A stretch of 64,000 nt of DNA from CAIURC01 sp043777315. GTDB taxonomy: Bacteria; Verrucomicrobiota; Verrucomicrobiia; Chthoniobacterales; Chthoniobacteraceae. The stretch lies in contig JAYVPW010000006.1 in assembly GCA_043777315.1 (NCBI GenBank), positions 1-64,000 of the forward strand. Reading direction: 5' to 3'. Made by a program: the position numbers and the translations under genes. Numbering within the stretch: position 1 is the stretch's first letter; each line of letters opens with the position of its first letter. Shown here one piece after another: positions 33,847 to 42,499 of this stretch. The notes under the pieces were generated by a model. That model was not told the origin of the DNA. It made no database searches and worked only from the letters and a program-made list of their open reading frames with translations.

Positions 33847-34635
33847 TCAGCCGTCGCTTTTCTCCAGAATCGGACCTTCGACTTCGCCTTTCACGAATTG
33901 CGAGACGACGGGATCTTCGCTGTCGCGGAATTCTTTGGGCGTCCCGTCGAGGATGATTTTTCCCTGATAAAGCATCGCCATCCGCGTGCCGATGCGGAAG
34001 GCGCTCTCCATCTCGTGGGTGACGATGATCGAGGTGGCGTCGATTTTTTCGCTGAGGGAAATGATGAGCTCGTCGATGACGGAGCTGATGACGGGGTCGA
34101 GGCCGGCGCTCGGCTCGTCGTAGAGGATGAGCTCGGGATCGAGCACCAGAGCCCGCGCGAGGCCGATGCGCTTTCTCATGCCGCCGCTGAGTTCGCTCGG
34201 CATTTTGTCGCGCGTGTCTTCCATGCCGACGAGCTCGAGCTTTTGGTTCACGATTTCGTCGATCTCTTTTTGGGTCTTGTCGGTGAGTTCCTCGAGCGGG
34301 AGCGCGAGGTTGTCGCGGACGTTGAGGGAGCTGATGAGCGCGCTGTATTGATAGACCATGCCGACTTTTTGGCGGATGCGGTTGAGGCGTCGTCGGCTCA
34401 TTTTTGAGACCTCGCGGCCTTTCATTTTCACGGAGCCGCTGGTCGGTTTCAGGATGCCGAGGATGAGCCGGAGGATGGTGCTTTTGCCGCCGCCGGACTG
34501 GCCGAGGATGACGAGGCGCTCGCGCGGCATGGCGCGCAGACTGACGCCGGTAAGGACCTCTTTTTCCGCGAACGCGAGGCGCACATCGGTGAGCTCGGCG
34601 GCGGGCTGAATGTGCTCCTGCGGGGTGTCGCTCAT
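33847..34635 (-). CDS. mlaF: Mla-type ABC transporter ATPase
   Basis: A 262-aa ATPase with Walker A GQSGGGKST, Q-loop YQYSALISSLNV, signature ELSGGMRKRIGLARAL, Walker B LILYDEPSAGLDP and switch His in IVTHE. The LSGGMRKRIGLAR variant is typical of MlaF/Mkl ATPases that energise phospholipid transport between membranes. It overlaps the permease gene by 4 bp. Confidence 0.96.
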   Translation of the reverse strand: MSDTPQEHIQPAAELTDVRLAFAEKEVLTGVSLRAMPRERLVILGQSGGGKSTILRLILGILKPTSGSVKMKGREVSKMSRRRLNRIRQKVGMVYQYSALISSLNVRDNLALPLEELTDKTQKEIDEIVNQKLELVGMEDTRDKMPSELSGGMRKRIGLARALVLDPELILYDEPSAGLDPVISSVIDELIISLSEKIDATSIIVTHEMESAFRIGTRMAMLYQGKIILDGTPKEFRDSEDPVVSQFVKGEVEGPILEKSDG

Positions 34636-35423
34636 GGGCCGGTGACGACGGTGTTGACGACGTTGATGACCGTATCGACGCCGATGACGGTGGTGATCGC
34701 GGTGACGACGCTGGAGGTCGTGGCGTCGCCGACGCCGGCCGCGCCGCCGCGGACGGTGAGGCCTTTGTAGCAGGCGACGAGGCCGATGATCAGGCCGAAG
34801 AGAAAGCTCTTCGCGACGCCGGTGACGATGTCGCGGATGAGCAGGCTATCGAGGGCGGTCTCGGCGAAAATGCGGTAGTTGATCGAGAAGGCCCATTTGG
34901 AAATGAGCGCGGCGCCGGAGAGCGCGGTCACGTCGCTGACGACGACGAGCGCGGGCATGAGCAGCGTCACGGCAAGAAGCCGCGGGCTGACGAGAAAGCG
35001 CAGCGGGCCGATGCCCATCGCTTCGATGGCCTCGACTTCTTCGGAGACGGTCATCGTTCCGAGTTCCGCGGTGAAGGCCGCGCCGATGCGGGCGGCGAGC
35101 ATGATGCCGGTCATCAGCGGGCCGAGCTCGCGGGTGAAAGCGATCGCGACGAGCGGCGGGACGAGGCGCTCCTGGCCGAAGGTGCGGAGCTGGTATCCGG
35201 TCAGCAGCGCCATCGTCAGCCCGATGAAAAAAGAGACGAGTGCGACGAGTGGGATCGAGCCGACGCCGGCGCGGTCGGTCTGGCTGAAGAAGATCGAGAG
35301 CCGAAAAGGAAAGCGCCCGTGGAAGATGGAATCGCCCATTTCCTCGACCGTCTGAACCAGCAGCCATGTGATGCTGCTCAGATGCGAGAGCGTGGTGCGG
35401 ATGGCTGGGATCGGGTTCAACAT
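34632..35423 (-). CDS. mlaE: Mla-type ABC transporter permease
   Basis: A 263-aa membrane protein of the MlaE/YrbE family, with five or six TM helices and the family motif RELGPLMTGIMLAARIGAAFTAELGTMTVSEEVEAIEAMG, split here only by description. The frame is open further upstream to 35852, but that extension is low-complexity and overlaps the phosphatase gene. ATG at 35423 (MLNPIPAIRTTL) gives the normal length. Operon order mlaE-mlaF-mlaD. Confidence 0.95.
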   Translation of the reverse strand: MLNPIPAIRTTLSHLSSITWLLVQTVEEMGDSIFHGRFPFRLSIFFSQTDRAGVGSIPLVALVSFFIGLTMALLTGYQLRTFGQERLVPPLVAIAFTRELGPLMTGIMLAARIGAAFTAELGTMTVSEEVEAIEAMGIGPLRFLVSPRLLAVTLLMPALVVVSDVTALSGAALISKWAFSINYRIFAETALDSLLIRDIVTGVAKSFLFGLIIGLVACYKGLTVRGGAAGVGDATTSSVVTAITTVIGVDTVINVVNTVVTGP

Positions 35424-35488
35424 GACCGGGACAATCGCGCGGGATGTAATGTCCGGCGGGGCGCGGATGGAAGTGGCAATCGCGGAGG

Positions 35489-35523
35489 GCGTCCGGAAGT
35501 CAGGCTTCCAGCCTGACTTCCGC
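35489..35523. terminator. Hairpin between phosphatase and mlaE
   Basis: GGAAGTCAGGCTTCCAGCCTGACTTCC is a near-perfect inverted repeat just after the phosphatase stop. A T-run is lacking, so it may be an attenuator or repeat and not a true terminator. Confidence 0.5.
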
Positions 35524-35526
35524 GGG

Positions 35527-36378
35527 TCAGACAATTTCCACGACGATCGCCGTCGTGTTGTCGCGTCCGGCGCGGGCGACGGCATCGGCGACGAGGCGTT
35601 GCGCGGGATTCCAGCCGGGTGGCGTGGACTCGGGAGCAGTGAGAAATTCGAGCAACTGCGCGTCGTAAAAGGCGTCGGTGATGCCGTCGGTGCAGAGCAA
35701 AAAACGGTCGCCGATTTCGCAACCGACCGAGCCGACCTGCGGGTCCACGAATTGATGCCCGGAGCCGAGCGCGCGCTGCAGCGCGACCCGTCCGGGATGC
35801 GTGCGCGCCTCGCGCTCGTTGAGTTTTCCGTGGCGGAAAAGCCAGCCGACATGCGTGTCGTCGTGCGTGATTTGCCGCATCCCGCCGGATGCCGGGAGGT
35901 AGTAAATCCGGCTGTCGCCGATGTGGCCGAAAAACATCCAGCCCGGCGTGAACCAGCACAGGCTCAGCGTCGCGCCCATGCCCGCGCATTCCTCGTAACT
36001 GCCGCCGAGGAAAAGCAGCGCGCGATGAATCTGCGCGTAAAGTTCGGTCAGCACGTCGGCGAAGCCGACTTCCAGTCCGACTGCCGATTGCTGGAAGGAT
36101 TTCGGCAGCAGGCGGGTGATTTTTTCGACCGTGATGCGGCTCGCAAATTCCCCCGCCGCCGCGCCGCCGATGCCGTCGCTGACCGCGAAAACGAAGTCGC
36201 TGTTTTCCAGCGAAGCTTCGCCGGTCTTGCCGAGATAACGCACCTCGCGCGCGTCGAAATTCAGCGCGAGGAACGAGTCCTCGTTGTTCTTGCGCACCTT
36301 CCCGCGGTCGCTGAGCCCGGACCAGCGCAGACCTCGCACGGCGGGTTCAGGCGGGTCGGATTTCATCGGCGGAGGCAA
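35527..36378 (-). CDS. PP2C-type serine/threonine phosphatase
   Basis: A 283-aa metal-dependent phosphatase: RKNNEDSF (metal Asp), FAVSDGIGGAAAGEFAS, GATLSLCWF, HIGDSRIYYL, LLCTDGITD and the C-terminal GRDNTTAIVV cover all PP2C signatures, including the four metal-binding Asp. It reverses Ser/Thr phosphorylation. ATG at 36378 is used; another lies at 36366. It overlaps a kinase-fold gene upstream by 32 bp, suggesting a regulatory pair, and lies upstream of the mla genes on the same strand. Confidence 0.95.
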   Translation of the reverse strand: MPPPMKSDPPEPAVRGLRWSGLSDRGKVRKNNEDSFLALNFDAREVRYLGKTGEASLENSDFVFAVSDGIGGAAAGEFASRITVEKITRLLPKSFQQSAVGLEVGFADVLTELYAQIHRALLFLGGSYEECAGMGATLSLCWFTPGWMFFGHIGDSRIYYLPASGGMRQITHDDTHVGWLFRHGKLNEREARTHPGRVALQRALGSGHQFVDPQVGSVGCEIGDRFLLCTDGITDAFYDAQLLEFLTAPESTPPGWNPAQRLVADAVARAGRDNTTAIVVEIV

Positions 36379-36754
36379 ACCCCGGCAGGATTGTGGCGAA
36401 CTCGAAATCGACCAGACAAAAGCGCCCGTCCTGCTGGCGGTACGTCACATTCCGGACGTCCGGGTCGTCGTGCCGCACGCCGAATTCCTCGAGCTCCGCG
36501 AACAGTTCCTTCGCTCGCGCTTCGTCGAGATGATCGACCCGGCTGCCGCAGCTCGTCGTGACGATGCGCATTTGCTCTGCATCGGTTTCGAGCAGGGTGG
36601 GCACAAATGGACAGCGGCGGCTCGCCAAATGCCGCAACACGCGGACCTCGTTGGCAAATCTTTCGTCCGCTTTTGGCCCCCGGAATGTTTTGTAAACCCG
36701 CCCATCGTAACTGATGCGCACCGTCGAGCGCAGGGTGTCCTTCACTTGGTTCAT
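36347..36754 (-). CDS. Small protein-kinase-fold protein
   Basis: A 135-aa protein (ATG at 36754). GVRHDDPDVRNVTYRQQDGRFCLVDFEFATIL has the kinase catalytic-loop pattern (H-x-D...N, then D-F-E in place of DFG), as in RIO/YrbL-like and lipopolysaccharide kinases. The N-lobe is very short (RISYDGRVYKTFRGPKADERFANEVRVLRHL: Lys and Glu pair visible). Overlap with the PP2C gene suggests opposite activities on a shared target. It could also be a non-catalytic pseudokinase, since DFG is altered. Confidence 0.7.
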   Translation of the reverse strand: MNQVKDTLRSTVRISYDGRVYKTFRGPKADERFANEVRVLRHLASRRCPFVPTLLETDAEQMRIVTTSCGSRVDHLDEARAKELFAELEEFGVRHDDPDVRNVTYRQQDGRFCLVDFEFATILPGFASADEIRPA

Positions 36755-36946
36755 AAAAAAGAAGTTCGAAGCGAGAGGCGTCGCCAGCAAGTTTCGCGCG
36801 CCATTTGCCAACTGGCATCGGGTTTGCTAAACGAGCCGAGCGCCCCAAAAGCCTCCGGTTTTAGAACCCCGGAGACCTTCAAATCCACACCCGCGGTCTC
36901 CCGGCGCGACCGCTGCAAAAACCATCAAATCCCACCACCACCGATA

Positions 36947-37969
36947 ATGGCGAAGTACAAATTGGAATACATCTGGCTCGACGGCTACGAGCCCGTCGCG
37001 AACCTCCGCAGCAAAACCCTCGTCAAAGATTTCGACGAATTTCCGACGCTCGAAGAACTCCCGAATTGGGGCTTCGACGGCAGCTCGACGCGCCAGGCGG
37101 AAGGCCACAGCTCCGACTGTGTTTTGAAGCCCGTGGCGGTCTATCCCGACGCGACTCGCGAGAACGGCGTCCTCGTGATGAGCGAAGTCATGCTGCCGGA
37201 CGGCAACCCGCATCCGAGCAATGCGCGCGCGAGCATCCTCGATGATCCGGCCGCCTGGTTCGGCTTCGAGCAGGAATACTTTTTCTACCAGGACGGCGCG
37301 CCGCTCGGCTTTCCAAAAGGCGGCGGCTTCCCGCCTCCGCAGGGCAAATATTACACCGGCGTCGGCTTCGACGCGGTCGGCGACATCGCGCGTCAGATCG
37401 TGGAAGAGCACCTCGATCTCTGCCTCGCGGCGGGCATCAATCACGAAGGCATCAACGCCGAAGTGGCGAAGGGCCAGTGGGAATTCCAGATCTTCGGCAA
37501 AGGCTCGAAGACCGCCGCCGATCAAATGTGGGTGGGCCGCTACATCCTGCTCCGGCTCTGCGAGGGCTACGGCATCGACGTGAACTGGCACTGCAAACCG
37601 CTCGGCCTCGAGGTCGATTGGAACGGCTCGGGGATGCACTCGAATTTCTCGACCGAGCACATGCGCGAAGTCGGCGGGAAGCCGTACTTCGAGGCGCTGA
37701 TGGCTGCGTTCGACAAATTCAAAAACGAGCACATCGCCGTGTATGGCCCGGACAATCACCTGCGTCTCACCGGCCTCCACGAGACCCAGTCGATCGACAA
37801 ATTCAACTACGGCATCGCCAACCGCGGCGCGTCCGTGCGTGTCCCGCACAGCTTCGTGAACGCCGGCTACAAAGGTTATCTCGAAGACCGCCGTCCGAAC
37901 TCGCAGGGCGACCCGTACAAGATCGCGAGCCGCATCCTGCAGACGATCGCCACGGTCCCGACGAAGTAA
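36947..37969 (+). CDS. glnII: Glutamine synthetase, type II-like
   Basis: A 340-aa enzyme that makes glutamine from glutamate, ammonia and ATP. The length and motifs (WGFDGSSTRQAEG, FGFEQEYFFYQ, GINAEVAKGQWEFQ, WNGSGMHSNFST, NRGASVRVP and YLEDRRPNSQGDPY) are those of the short GSII enzymes of eukaryotes, rhizobia and some Verrucomicrobia and Bacteroidetes, unlike the 470-aa GSI. No adenylylation Tyr loop of GSI is present. ATG at 36947 is preferred; the frame upstream overlaps the kinase-fold gene and is unrelated. Terminator at 37996. Confidence 0.95.
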   Translation: MAKYKLEYIWLDGYEPVANLRSKTLVKDFDEFPTLEELPNWGFDGSSTRQAEGHSSDCVLKPVAVYPDATRENGVLVMSEVMLPDGNPHPSNARASILDDPAAWFGFEQEYFFYQDGAPLGFPKGGGFPPPQGKYYTGVGFDAVGDIARQIVEEHLDLCLAAGINHEGINAEVAKGQWEFQIFGKGSKTAADQMWVGRYILLRLCEGYGIDVNWHCKPLGLEVDWNGSGMHSNFSTEHMREVGGKPYFEALMAAFDKFKNEHIAVYGPDNHLRLTGLHETQSIDKFNYGIANRGASVRVPHSFVNAGYKGYLEDRRPNSQGDPYKIASRILQTIATVPTK

Positions 37970-37995
37970 TTTCGCGACTGACAATTCTGGTTTGG

Positions 37996-38034
37996 AAAAC
38001 GCCGTCCCGTGCATGCGGGGCGGCGTTTTTTTTG
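37996..38034 (+). terminator. Terminator of glutamine synthetase
   Basis: AAAACGCCGTCCCG TGCATG CGGGGCGGCGTTTTTTTT: GC-rich stem with a T-run, 27 bp after the stop. Confidence 0.92.
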
Positions 38035-38103
38035 CGCGCGGATTCTCCCGATGGTCCGCGGACCCGCATCTGCGCTTGATTCGCGGAGCGAATCAAAAAG
38101 CGT

Positions 38104-38255
38104 CGTCATTCTGAGCGCAGTGGAGCGACAGCGGAACGAAGTCGAAGAACCTCTTACTATTTCCCCCGCGGGCGGAGGCGGTGCGGAGCAAACGCACGAG
38201 TTCGGGGGAAATAGTTAGAGGTCCTTCGACTCCGCTGGCGCTGCGCTCAGGATGA
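38104..38255. repeat. TCATTCTGAGCGCAG palindromic element
   Basis: Inverted arms TCATTCTGAGCGCAGTGGAG and mirrored GCGCTGCGCTCAGGATGA, then GTCGAAGAACCTCT/AGGTCCTTCGAC and TATTTCCCCC/GGGGGAAATA, form a 150-bp imperfect hairpin. This type is widespread in environmental genomes. It fills the gap between glutamine synthetase and the peptidase. Confidence 0.85.
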
Positions 38256-38331
38256 CCGGAAAAAAGGGCGCGCCGACCGATCGCGCGACTCCGGTTCTCG
38301 ACGGCGATTTTCGCCGCGCTACCTTTCCGCG

Positions 38332-39660
38332 ATGAATCAAGATCACGTCGAGGAGCTGCTGAATTTCCTCCGTTTCCCGAGCATCTCGACCGATCTCGAG
38401 CGCCGCGCGGATGTGGCTGCGTGCGCGGCTTGGCTGGCTGCGAAGCTAGGAAACATCGGCCTTCGCGCGGAGCTGCACCCGACCGCGGGGCATCCGATCG
38501 TGGTCGCGCGCAATGCCCATCGCGAGGGCCTGCGGACGGTGCTGATTTACGGACATTACGATGTGCAGCCGGTCGATCCGGTGGAGCTGTGGACGAGCCC
38601 GCCGTTCGAGCCGCGGATCGCGGACGGGGTCGTTTTTGCGCGCGGCGCGACGGACAACAAAGGACAGATTCTCGCGCACATTCTCGGGGTCGGGGAGACG
38701 CTGGTGGAGCGCGGCAAGCTGCCGGTGAACCTCATTTTTCTGATCGAGGGCGAGGAGGAAATCGGCAGCGCGCATTTGGAGGAATTTCTCGCCGCGCATC
38801 GCGAGGAATTGCGCTGCGACGTGATCGCGGTTTCGGACACGGGGATGATCGCGCCGGGCGTGCCGACTTTCACGTACGGTCTGCGTGGAATCGGGGCGAT
38901 GGAGATCAAAGTGAGCGGTCCTGCGACCGACCTGCATTCGGGCATTTTCGGCGGCGCGGTGGCGAACCCGGCGACGATCCTCGCGCGGCTCATCGCCTCG
39001 CTGCACGACGAGACTGGACGGGTCGCCGTGCCGGGATTTTACGACGGGGTCGCCGAGCTGGAGGAGTGGGAGCGCGAGGCGTGGGCGCGGCTGCCGGTCG
39101 GCGACGCGGAAATTCAAAAACTGACTGGCGTGCCGGAGCTCGCGGGCGAGCCGGGATTCACGGCGATCGAGCGGATTTGGGCGCGCCCGACGGCGGAGGT
39201 GAACGGCCTCGGCGGGGGCTTTCAGGGCGCGGGGACGAAAACGGTCATCGCCCGCGAAGCCTTTGCCAAGCTGACTTTCCGGCTGGTGCCGGATCAGCAG
39301 CCGGACGTGGTGATGGAAAAAGTGCGCGCGCATTTGCAGGCGAAATGTCCGCCGAGCGTGCGGCTGGAAATCACCGGCGGGCACGCCGCGCAGCCGTACG
39401 CGACGGACCCGCATTCGCCGGACGGGGTCGCGGCGCAGCGGGCGTTGCGGCGGACTTTTGGGAGCGAGGTCGCGCTCATCCGGGAGGGCGGCAGCATCCC
39501 GATCGTGAACACTTTCAAAAGCATCCTCGGCGTGGAAACGCTGCTGCTCGGGCTCGCGCTCCCCGACTGCCGCGCGCACGCGCCGGACGAAAATTTCCCG
39601 CTGGAGAATTTCTTCGCCGGCATCCGCCTGAACCGCGCGCTGCTCGAAGAGCTCGCGTGA
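38332..39660 (+). CDS. M20-family dipeptidase
   Basis: A 442-aa zinc peptidase: first metal motif YGHYDVQP, second DNKGQILAHI, catalytic Glu pair IEGEEEIGS, SDTGM, then the dimerisation domain (TYGLRGIGAMEIKVSG, DLHSGIFGG) and final GGSIPIV...HAPDENF. Pattern and length match carnosinase/DapE-like M20 dipeptidases without a signal peptide, so cytoplasmic peptide breakdown. No operon partners. Confidence 0.95.
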   Translation: MNQDHVEELLNFLRFPSISTDLERRADVAACAAWLAAKLGNIGLRAELHPTAGHPIVVARNAHREGLRTVLIYGHYDVQPVDPVELWTSPPFEPRIADGVVFARGATDNKGQILAHILGVGETLVERGKLPVNLIFLIEGEEEIGSAHLEEFLAAHREELRCDVIAVSDTGMIAPGVPTFTYGLRGIGAMEIKVSGPATDLHSGIFGGAVANPATILARLIASLHDETGRVAVPGFYDGVAELEEWEREAWARLPVGDAEIQKLTGVPELAGEPGFTAIERIWARPTAEVNGLGGGFQGAGTKTVIAREAFAKLTFRLVPDQQPDVVMEKVRAHLQAKCPPSVRLEITGGHAAQPYATDPHSPDGVAAQRALRRTFGSEVALIREGGSIPIVNTFKSILGVETLLLGLALPDCRAHAPDENFPLENFFAGIRLNRALLEELA

Positions 39661-39668
39661 TGTCGCCG

Positions 39669-39720
39669 TTGTAGCCGGGGTCTCCGACCCCGGCGGCGGG
39701 CGCAGAGCCCCGGCTACAAC
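39669..39720. repeat. GTAGCCGGGG hairpin
   Basis: TTGTAGCCGGGGTCTCCGACCCCGG and its mirror ending GCCCCGGCTACAAC form a 52-bp hairpin after the peptidase gene. A related, degenerate one is at 46871-46920. Confidence 0.8.
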
Positions 39721-39743
39721 CCCAGGCGCGCACGCGGATGTCC

Positions 39744-39903
39744 GGGTAGCGCGCTCGTCTCGAGCGCTGGTCGAGGCGTCCCGCCTCGACGAACTTTCTA
39801 ACGCGCCGCAGCTCGAGGAGCGGCGTCTGCACACATCGGAACGTTTGCGAAAGTTCGTTTCGGCGGGACGCCGAAACCAGCGCTCGAGACGAGCGCGCTA
39901 CCC
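39744..39903. repeat. GGGTAGCGCACTCG palindromic element, copy 2
   Basis: A 160-bp member of the family at 32613 and 61466. Its ends read GGGTAGCGCGCTCGTC, with compensated changes on both arms. The centre is different in sequence and length, while both inner palindromes are kept but swapped between arms. Confidence 0.92.
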
Positions 39904-39926
39904 GGGCTCCGGAGCCGCTCGCGTGC

Positions 39927-39972
39927 AAAAAAAAACGCCCTCGCGGCACCGGTTTCGGGGCGGCGAGGGCGT
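39927..39972 (-). terminator. Terminator of the PDZ-protein operon
   Basis: Read on the minus strand: ACGCCCTCGCCGCC, a short loop, GCGAGGGCGT and nine T, 20 bp after the PDZ gene stop. Confidence 0.9.
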
Positions 39973-39991
39973 GGGTTTGCCGCGGGGAAGG

Positions 39992-41227
39992 TTACTGAAT
40001 TTCCGGCTCGCGGAATTCGGCGGGCGGCTCGGGACTCTCGGCGCTCGCGACTGCGGACGCGCTCGGTTCGGAGGTCGCGCCGGACTCCGCGCGGGCGTGG
40101 ATTTTCTCCAGCTTTTTGCGCACTTCCTCGGGCAGGGCTTTGCGCTGCTCCGCGGTGTCGATCGGGCCGGTGAAGATCACTTTTCCATCGGAGTCTTTGG
40201 CCGTGACCGTGCGGGCCCCGTTGTTGGAACTGACCTCGATCGAGCCGGTGCCGTCGCGCACGAGGATGTGCGCCTGAGCCGTGTTCCAGGTCGTCGTGCC
40301 GTCGTCCTGTTTGACCTGCACTCGCGGTGCGCCGCCGGGGCGAGCTTCGCGCAGGAGGTCGCGGGGACCGGGTGACGGCGGCTCGGCGAGATCGCCGAAT
40401 TTGGGCGGCTCAGGGGCCGCGCCTGCGGGATTTTTTTGCCACTCTTGCATCCGCTCCTGGAATTTCTGCATCCGCTCCTGCATCTCTTTTCCGCGCTGTT
40501 GCATCTGCTCCTGCATCCGGTGCATCCGCTCTTCGACCTGGCCGCGGGAGCGATCGAAATCGCGCATCGCCTCTGGTCCGGCACCGTCTCCGCGGCGCTC
40601 GGGCATCATCCGCTCGCCGACTTTGACGGCGACTTTTTGCTCCTGGCCTTTGCGGACGAGGGTGAGCGAAACGCTGGCATCTTTTCCGCGGCTGCGGACG
40701 AGGGCGGCGAGCTGGCCGGGATCGGTGAGCTGCTGGTCGTCGAGCTGTTTGAGCACGTCGAATTTTTGCACGCCCGCGGTGGCGGCGGGGCTGCCGGGGA
40801 CGACTTCTAAAACGATGAGCCCGAAGCCTTCCGCGAGTCCGATTTGCGCGGCGACGGGCGGCGGAACGGGCGCGGTCATCACGCCGAGAAATGGGGTCGG
40901 TTTCATCGGCGGACGTTCGCCGTCGGGCCGACCCTCGGGCCTGCGGTCACCGCTTTCGGGACGCCGTTCGCCGTCGGGCCGACGGTCGCCGGGCGATTGA
41001 TACCGCGGCCCGCGGTCGGCGTCCGGGCGCTGCTCTCCGCGGCGCCCGCCGTCGGGGCCGCGCGGTTCGCCGGGTGGGCGGTCGGGGCGGGCGGCTCCGG
41101 GCGGCGGAGGTGTCGGCTGGCCGGGTGCCTCGGGACGCGGCGGCGGCTCGGGGCGCGGGTTGTCTTGCGCCAGGGCGGCGCTGGCGCCGAGAGCGGTGAC
41201 GAGGGTGAGGATCAGTTTGGTTTTCAT
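39992..41227 (-). CDS. Secreted PDZ-domain protein with low-complexity and coiled-coil regions
   Basis: A 411-aa exported protein (signal peptide LILTLVTALGASAALA). Residues 22-115 are Pro/Arg/Asp/Gly repeats of the RRPDGER type. A PDZ domain follows (FLGVMTAPVPPPVAAQIG...VVPGSPAATAGVQKFDVL), then a Met/Gln-rich coiled coil (MQEQMQQRGKEMQERMQ) and a C-terminal strand region. No protease domain is attached. Third gene of an ECF sigma/anti-sigma operon, so probably an envelope-stress effector. ATG at 41227 chosen; the frame upstream overlaps the anti-sigma gene. Confidence 0.8.
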   Translation of the reverse strand: MKTKLILTLVTALGASAALAQDNPRPEPPPRPEAPGQPTPPPPGAARPDRPPGEPRGPDGGRRGEQRPDADRGPRYQSPGDRRPDGERRPESGDRRPEGRPDGERPPMKPTPFLGVMTAPVPPPVAAQIGLAEGFGLIVLEVVPGSPAATAGVQKFDVLKQLDDQQLTDPGQLAALVRSRGKDASVSLTLVRKGQEQKVAVKVGERMMPERRGDGAGPEAMRDFDRSRGQVEERMHRMQEQMQQRGKEMQERMQKFQERMQEWQKNPAGAAPEPPKFGDLAEPPSPGPRDLLREARPGGAPRVQVKQDDGTTTWNTAQAHILVRDGTGSIEVSSNNGARTVTAKDSDGKVIFTGPIDTAEQRKALPEEVRKKLEKIHARAESGATSEPSASAVASAESPEPPAEFREPEIQ

Positions 41228-41246
41228 GATGTAGAGGGGACGGATT

Positions 41247-41765
41247 TCACTGCATGGCGACGGGGACGATGAGGACATCTTCGCGCGGGATTTGGACCTC
41301 GACGCTGTCGCCGGATTCGGGGTCGGTCCAGGTGTGGCGCTCGATGAAAGTGAAGCGCATCCGGCGCGCGGGCTCTTGATCCGCATCGAGGAGCAGCTCT
41401 TCCTCGGTCGCGGTCACGAGCTCGCGGGAGGTCGCGATTTCGCCGAGGTCGGCGGGCTTCGGTTCGGCGGTCGCGGCGGCGATTTCGAGCGGCGCGGTCG
41501 GCGCGGTCGGCGTCGTTTTTTGCGTGTGAATGGCGACGACGGCGAGCAGCGCCGCGGCGGCTCCGGTCGCGAGCCAGGCCGTCGCCGGGAAGATGCGGGC
41601 GAGCAGATTCCGCGGACGCGCCGGGGCGATCATGCCGGCGCGGAGGCCGCGGATCGCGGTGGCGCGAGCGGGCTGAAGATCGCGCGCGATCCTTTGCGCG
41701 AGCGCCTCGGAAGGCCGCGCCGGGACGAGAGCCCGGAGTTCATTTTCAAAATCAGACTCGTTCAT
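41247..41765 (-). CDS. Membrane anti-sigma-like protein
   Basis: A 172-aa protein: cytoplasmic N-terminus (FENELRALVPARPSEALAQRIA), one TM (TAWLATGAAAALLAVVAIHT, about 62-81) and a periplasmic domain ending QIPREDVLIVPVAMQ. It overlaps the ECF sigma gene by 14 bp, which is the usual anti-sigma position. No zinc anti-sigma motif. Similar in layout to the protein at 10628-11380, so the window has two such operons. Confidence 0.75.
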   Translation of the reverse strand: MNESDFENELRALVPARPSEALAQRIARDLQPARATAIRGLRAGMIAPARPRNLLARIFPATAWLATGAAAALLAVVAIHTQKTTPTAPTAPLEIAAATAEPKPADLGEIATSRELVTATEEELLLDADQEPARRMRFTFIERHTWTDPESGDSVEVQIPREDVLIVPVAMQ

Positions 41766-42273
41766 ATTCCTGCGGTTTCAGAATTTTGCGCATCGCCTCG
41801 ATCGCGTAGCGGTAGCGCGAGGCGACAGTGTTGATGGAGTCGCCGAGGGTCTCGGCGATCTGGATGAAAGTGAGGTCGCCCCAGATGCGCAGGACGAGCA
41901 CTTCGCGCTGTGGTGCCGGGAGTCGCTGGAGCGCGCGAGAGAGGTCGGCGGCTTCTTCGCGGAGCTCGATTTCGTGGTGAAAAAAAGGCGTCGCCGCGGG
42001 AAGAATGTCCGCATCGGGGCTGGCCTCGCGCCGCGCCCGCCGCCCGTCTTTTCGCAAAAGATCGAGAGCCGACGTCCGCACCGCGGTGAAGAGCAGGGGA
42101 TAATGCTCGGGCCGCGCGTCGGGCTCTTTGCGCCAGAAGCGGACGAACGCCGTCTGCACGATGTCCTCGGCGTCCGCGACCGAGGAGACGTATTGCCGCG
42201 CGAAAAGCACGAGCTTCGGCGCGAGCTGCGCGTAGCAGGTCTTCCAGTTTTCGTGAGCGGGGTCGTCATTCAT
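41752..42273 (-). CDS. ECF-type sigma-70 factor
   Basis: A 173-aa sigma factor. Region 2: LFARQYVSSVADAEDIVQTAFVRFWR (the DAEDIVQ core is canonical). Region 4: LQRLPAPQREVLVLRIWGDLTFIQIAETLGDSINTVASRYRYAIEAMRK. The ATG at 42273 gives the normal N-terminus; the frame upstream is unrelated. It heads the sigma/anti-sigma/PDZ operon. Confidence 0.95.
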   Translation of the reverse strand: MNDDPAHENWKTCYAQLAPKLVLFARQYVSSVADAEDIVQTAFVRFWRKEPDARPEHYPLLFTAVRTSALDLLRKDGRRARREASPDADILPAATPFFHHEIELREEAADLSRALQRLPAPQREVLVLRIWGDLTFIQIAETLGDSINTVASRYRYAIEAMRKILKPQEYERV

Positions 42274-42499
42274 GCAGCGCGGGGGAGCGTCTCCCCGTGC
42301 AACGCCGCCCGCCACGGATTTTGTGTGGCGGAAAAGCAAGGCGTGGCGCCTGCGTGGTTTTTCTGCGCTCACATTTTCCCTTCCATCCGGAATCAACAAA
42401 CGCGCAGTCGAAGAAACCGCCACCGCCGCCGTTCTCACTCCCCGACTCACCAACGCGGCACACCGCGTGCTAATAATATTCATAATCGCCAACACGACC

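Noticed and set aside
31901..33967. Long plus-strand open frame running through folD, a repeat and mlaD
   Set aside because: It reads folD out of frame, crosses a palindromic repeat and then reads the opposite strand of mlaD.
38446..39834. Minus-strand open frame opposite the M20 peptidase
   Set aside because: Shadow of a coding strand with clear peptidase motifs.
40890..41110. Repeat-like stretch rich in CGG and GCC
   Set aside because: It encodes the Pro/Arg/Asp low-complexity region of the PDZ protein; codons vary and the frame is kept.
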